From: Ignavibacteriales bacterium | Lineage (GTDB): Bacteria; Bacteroidota; Ignavibacteria; Ignavibacteriales; Melioribacteraceae | NCBI GenBank assembly: GCA_007280825.1 | Contig: QYQI01000159.1 | Location: 1-7,317 of the forward strand | Length of the DNA: 7,317 nucleotides | Direction of reading: 5' to 3' | Shown here: piece after piece, positions 5,999-7,317 of the stretch | Numbering within the stretch: position 1 is the stretch's first letter | Layout: every line of letters starts with the position of its first letter | Notes under the pieces: model-generated | Told to the model about the DNA's origin: nothing | The model's input: only the letters and a program-made list of their open reading frames with translations | The model's database searches: none | Program-made: the position numbers and the translations under genes

Positions 5999-6551
5999 CT
6001 TTTATTATACTTTCAATGCTCTTGAAATGTTTTGAATCTTTACCTTCATTGGAAATTAATTTCTTTTTTGTTCCGGCTTTATTCCCCGCTATTACACTAT
6101 CAATATTTTTGAAATTATTATAAGTTGTATCTACTTTGGGTTTAAGTTGATTCTTAATCTCATTTGTTATTTCATTAACTTTTTTTTCAATCTGAACCGG
6201 TTTCAAATCAACATTAAATAGATATGGATCAACAAATCCAAAAGAACCAACAGTCAAAGCTAGAGTTAATAATAGTGAACAAAAGATCGGTACGAGATAT
6301 CCAAGCAGTAAACGAATAAGTCTTCCGCCGGATTTCTTATCTATTCTTTTAGCTGTTCTTATTATGATAAACGTAAGGACCCAGCATATTATGACTCCTA
6401 ATGAAAGAATTGATAAGAATAAAATTTTTCTTTGTGAGCTAACAGCCCCGAGAACAAATACCGAAAAAACTATCAAGAATATAATTAACCGTTGATATAA
6501 TAAATTTTCGGCAGCCGTAGATTCTTGGTTCAAGTTTGAATTGGTAGACAT
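5985..6551 (-). CDS. Small three-helix membrane protein of unknown function
   Basis: I do not recognise this 188-residue protein. A polar N-terminus of about 20 residues precedes three hydrophobic segments at roughly 22-38, 43-64 and 80-103. A basic loop (TAKRIDKKSGGRLIR, 66-80) separates the second and third; by the positive-inside rule this loop should be cytoplasmic. After FVDPYLF (106-112) comes a hydrophilic, Lys-rich, probably helical tail of about 75 residues ending in KEKKK. The tail contains KKVNEITNEIKNQLKPKVD, which could form a short coiled coil. The start is well supported by AGGAG (complement of 6557-6561) five bases before the ATG. It lies 77 bases downstream of the Mg2+ ATPase gene on the same strand, so co-transcription is possible, though a promoter candidate in the gap suggests it can be expressed alone. 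Confidence 0.75.
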   Translation of the reverse strand: MSTNSNLNQESTAAENLLYQRLIIFLIVFSVFVLGAVSSQRKILFLSILSLGVIICWVLTFIIIRTAKRIDKKSGGRLIRLLLGYLVPIFCSLLLTLALTVGSFGFVDPYLFNVDLKPVQIEKKVNEITNEIKNQLKPKVDTTYNNFKNIDSVIAGNKAGTKKKLISNEGKDSKHFKSIESIIKEKKK

Positions 6552-6571
6552 CTTAACTCCTGAATTACATC

Positions 6572-6579
6572 CAAATATA
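6572..6579 (-). promoter_or_regulatory. Possible Bacteroidota-type -7 element (TAnnTTTG)
   Basis: On the minus strand this reads TATATTTG, matching the TAnnTTTG -7 consensus known from Bacteroidota. It lies 20 bases before the ATG of the three-helix membrane protein, with AGGAG in between. The nearest upstream TTG elements are 7 and 24 bases away, not the expected 19 or so, so only half of the promoter is supported. Confidence 0.3.
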
Positions 6580-6628
6580 TTTAATACAAGTCTTACATGC
6601 TCTCAATAAATTCAACTAATTATCTCTG

Positions 6629-7317
6629 CTAAAAACCGTCCGGAATAAATCTCTTGATCAATGAAACTTTTACAAATTGTGTAAGCATCAAATAAGAAAT
6701 TAAAATCATGGCAAGTAAAGGCCAATACAACGCCGGCAAAGCAACAAGGGATAAACCTTTGGCAAATGGAGAAAACGGAAGCCAAATTCCAATTATCATT
6801 ATTAAAAATGTTGTTGCAATTAATTGAATACTTGCGCGACTTTGAATAAATGGTATTTTATTTGTTCTAATAACATGAATAATAAGCGTTTGAGTTAGTA
6901 GAGATTCTATGAACCACCCGGTTTGGAACAATGAAGATTTTCCTAAATCCCAACATCCAAACACATATAGCATTATAAAAAAGGTAGCGTAATCAAAAAT
7001 GGAACTGATTGGACCAATGAACAAAATAAATTTTGATATTGCGCCCATTGACCACGGTCTTGGTTTTGCAATAAGCTCAGGATCAACACCATCAGTTGGA
7101 ATTGGGACTTGTGAAAAATCATACAATAGATTGTTAGCTAAAATTTGAATTGGCATCATTGGTAAAAACGGCAGAATAATACTTGCGCCGAGAACGCTGA
7201 ACATATTTCCGAAATTTGAACTGGCGCCCATACGAATGTATTTAAGAATGTTAGCAAAGACTTTTCTCCCTTCCTGAACTCCTTCTTCAAGCACCATTAA
7301 GCTTTTCTTTAATAGAA
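6629..7317 (-). CDS. mgtA: Magnesium-translocating P-type ATPase (MgtA/MgtB type), C-terminal part
   Basis: The frame is open to the right edge of the window, and 228 full codons are visible. The Met encoded at 7297 is internal: the preceding codons read LLKKSL, continuing the family motif LLxKxLMVLEEGV at the end of the phosphorylation domain. After that come M5 with ASSNFGNMFSV (fragment residues 31-41), M6 with LLYDFSQVPIP (63-73), and the remaining helices M7-M10. Further family blocks are GPISSIFDYATF, LFQTGWFIESLLTQTLIIHVIRT, IPFIQSRAS and LPFSPFA. The enzyme pumps Mg2+ into the cell at the expense of ATP. The M1-M4, actuator and nucleotide-binding parts, the DKTGT phosphorylation site, and any Mg2+-responsive leader lie outside the window. 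No frameshift is seen, and the ending SLIKRFIPDGF is a normal length. The type assignment is firm; choosing mgtA over mgtB is not possible from this part alone. Confidence 0.95.
   Translation of the reverse strand, partial: LLKKSLMVLEEGVQEGRKVFANILKYIRMGASSNFGNMFSVLGASIILPFLPMMPIQILANNLLYDFSQVPIPTDGVDPELIAKPRPWSMGAISKFILFIGPISSIFDYATFFIMLYVFGCWDLGKSSLFQTGWFIESLLTQTLIIHVIRTNKIPFIQSRASIQLIATTFLIMIIGIWLPFSPFAKGLSLVALPALYWPLLAMILISYLMLTQFVKVSLIKRFIPDGF

Noticed and set aside
7295..7297. ATG at 7297 (minus strand) as the start of a short protein
   Set aside because: The frame continues upstream to the window edge with codons matching the Mg2+ ATPase motif before LMVLEEGV, so this Met is internal.

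Overview
The window looks like chromosome from a low-GC member of the Bacteroidota/Ignavibacteriota (Chlorobi-side) group, possibly Ignavibacteria-like. The basis is family content: a DUF5916/CBM9-like outer-membrane protein, a SpoIIE-type phosphatase tail, AT-rich spacers with many short palindromes, and one TAnnTTTG-like promoter element. No rRNA or tRNA is present to fix the taxonomy, so this is inference.

Layout, left to right. (1) 1-137 (+) is the last 45 codons of a SpoIIE/PP2C-type serine phosphatase. (2) 138-2050 is an accessory-looking stretch. It holds one gene of unknown function (664-1398, +), a membrane-anchored protein at about 26% GC. A chain of small hairpins lies before it (249-375), and two further palindrome clusters lie after it (1487-1596 and 1686-1813). 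(3) 2051-4201 (+) is a complete 716-residue DUF5916-family protein, probably an outer-membrane beta-barrel with an N-terminal CBM9-like domain. It ends at a strong terminator that can work in both directions. (4) 4272-5003 (-) is a Spy/CpxP-like lipoprotein with a Met/Gly-rich segment. (5) 5004-5176 is a divergent promoter region with nested, almost concentric inverted repeats. (6) 5177-5968 (+) is an alpha/beta hydrolase with a complete catalytic triad. (7) 5985-6551 (-) is a three-helix membrane protein of unknown function. (8) 6629-7317 (-) is the C-terminal membrane half of an MgtA/MgtB-type Mg2+ P-type ATPase, cut by the window edge.

How the parts relate. The right half is ordinary envelope and ion-homeostasis housekeeping: an outer-membrane protein, a periplasm-facing lipoprotein, a hydrolase, and a Mg2+ pump with a small membrane protein downstream on the same strand. 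The most unusual part is the left accessory region. Its palindromes fall into families that keep a constant centre while the stem bases change in matched pairs. This suggests that the ability to fold is selected, as in REP/BIME-type mobile repeats. Their placement on both sides of one very AT-rich orphan gene suggests an insertion-prone spot. No CRISPR array, complete insertion sequence, tRNA or recognisable defence operon was found.
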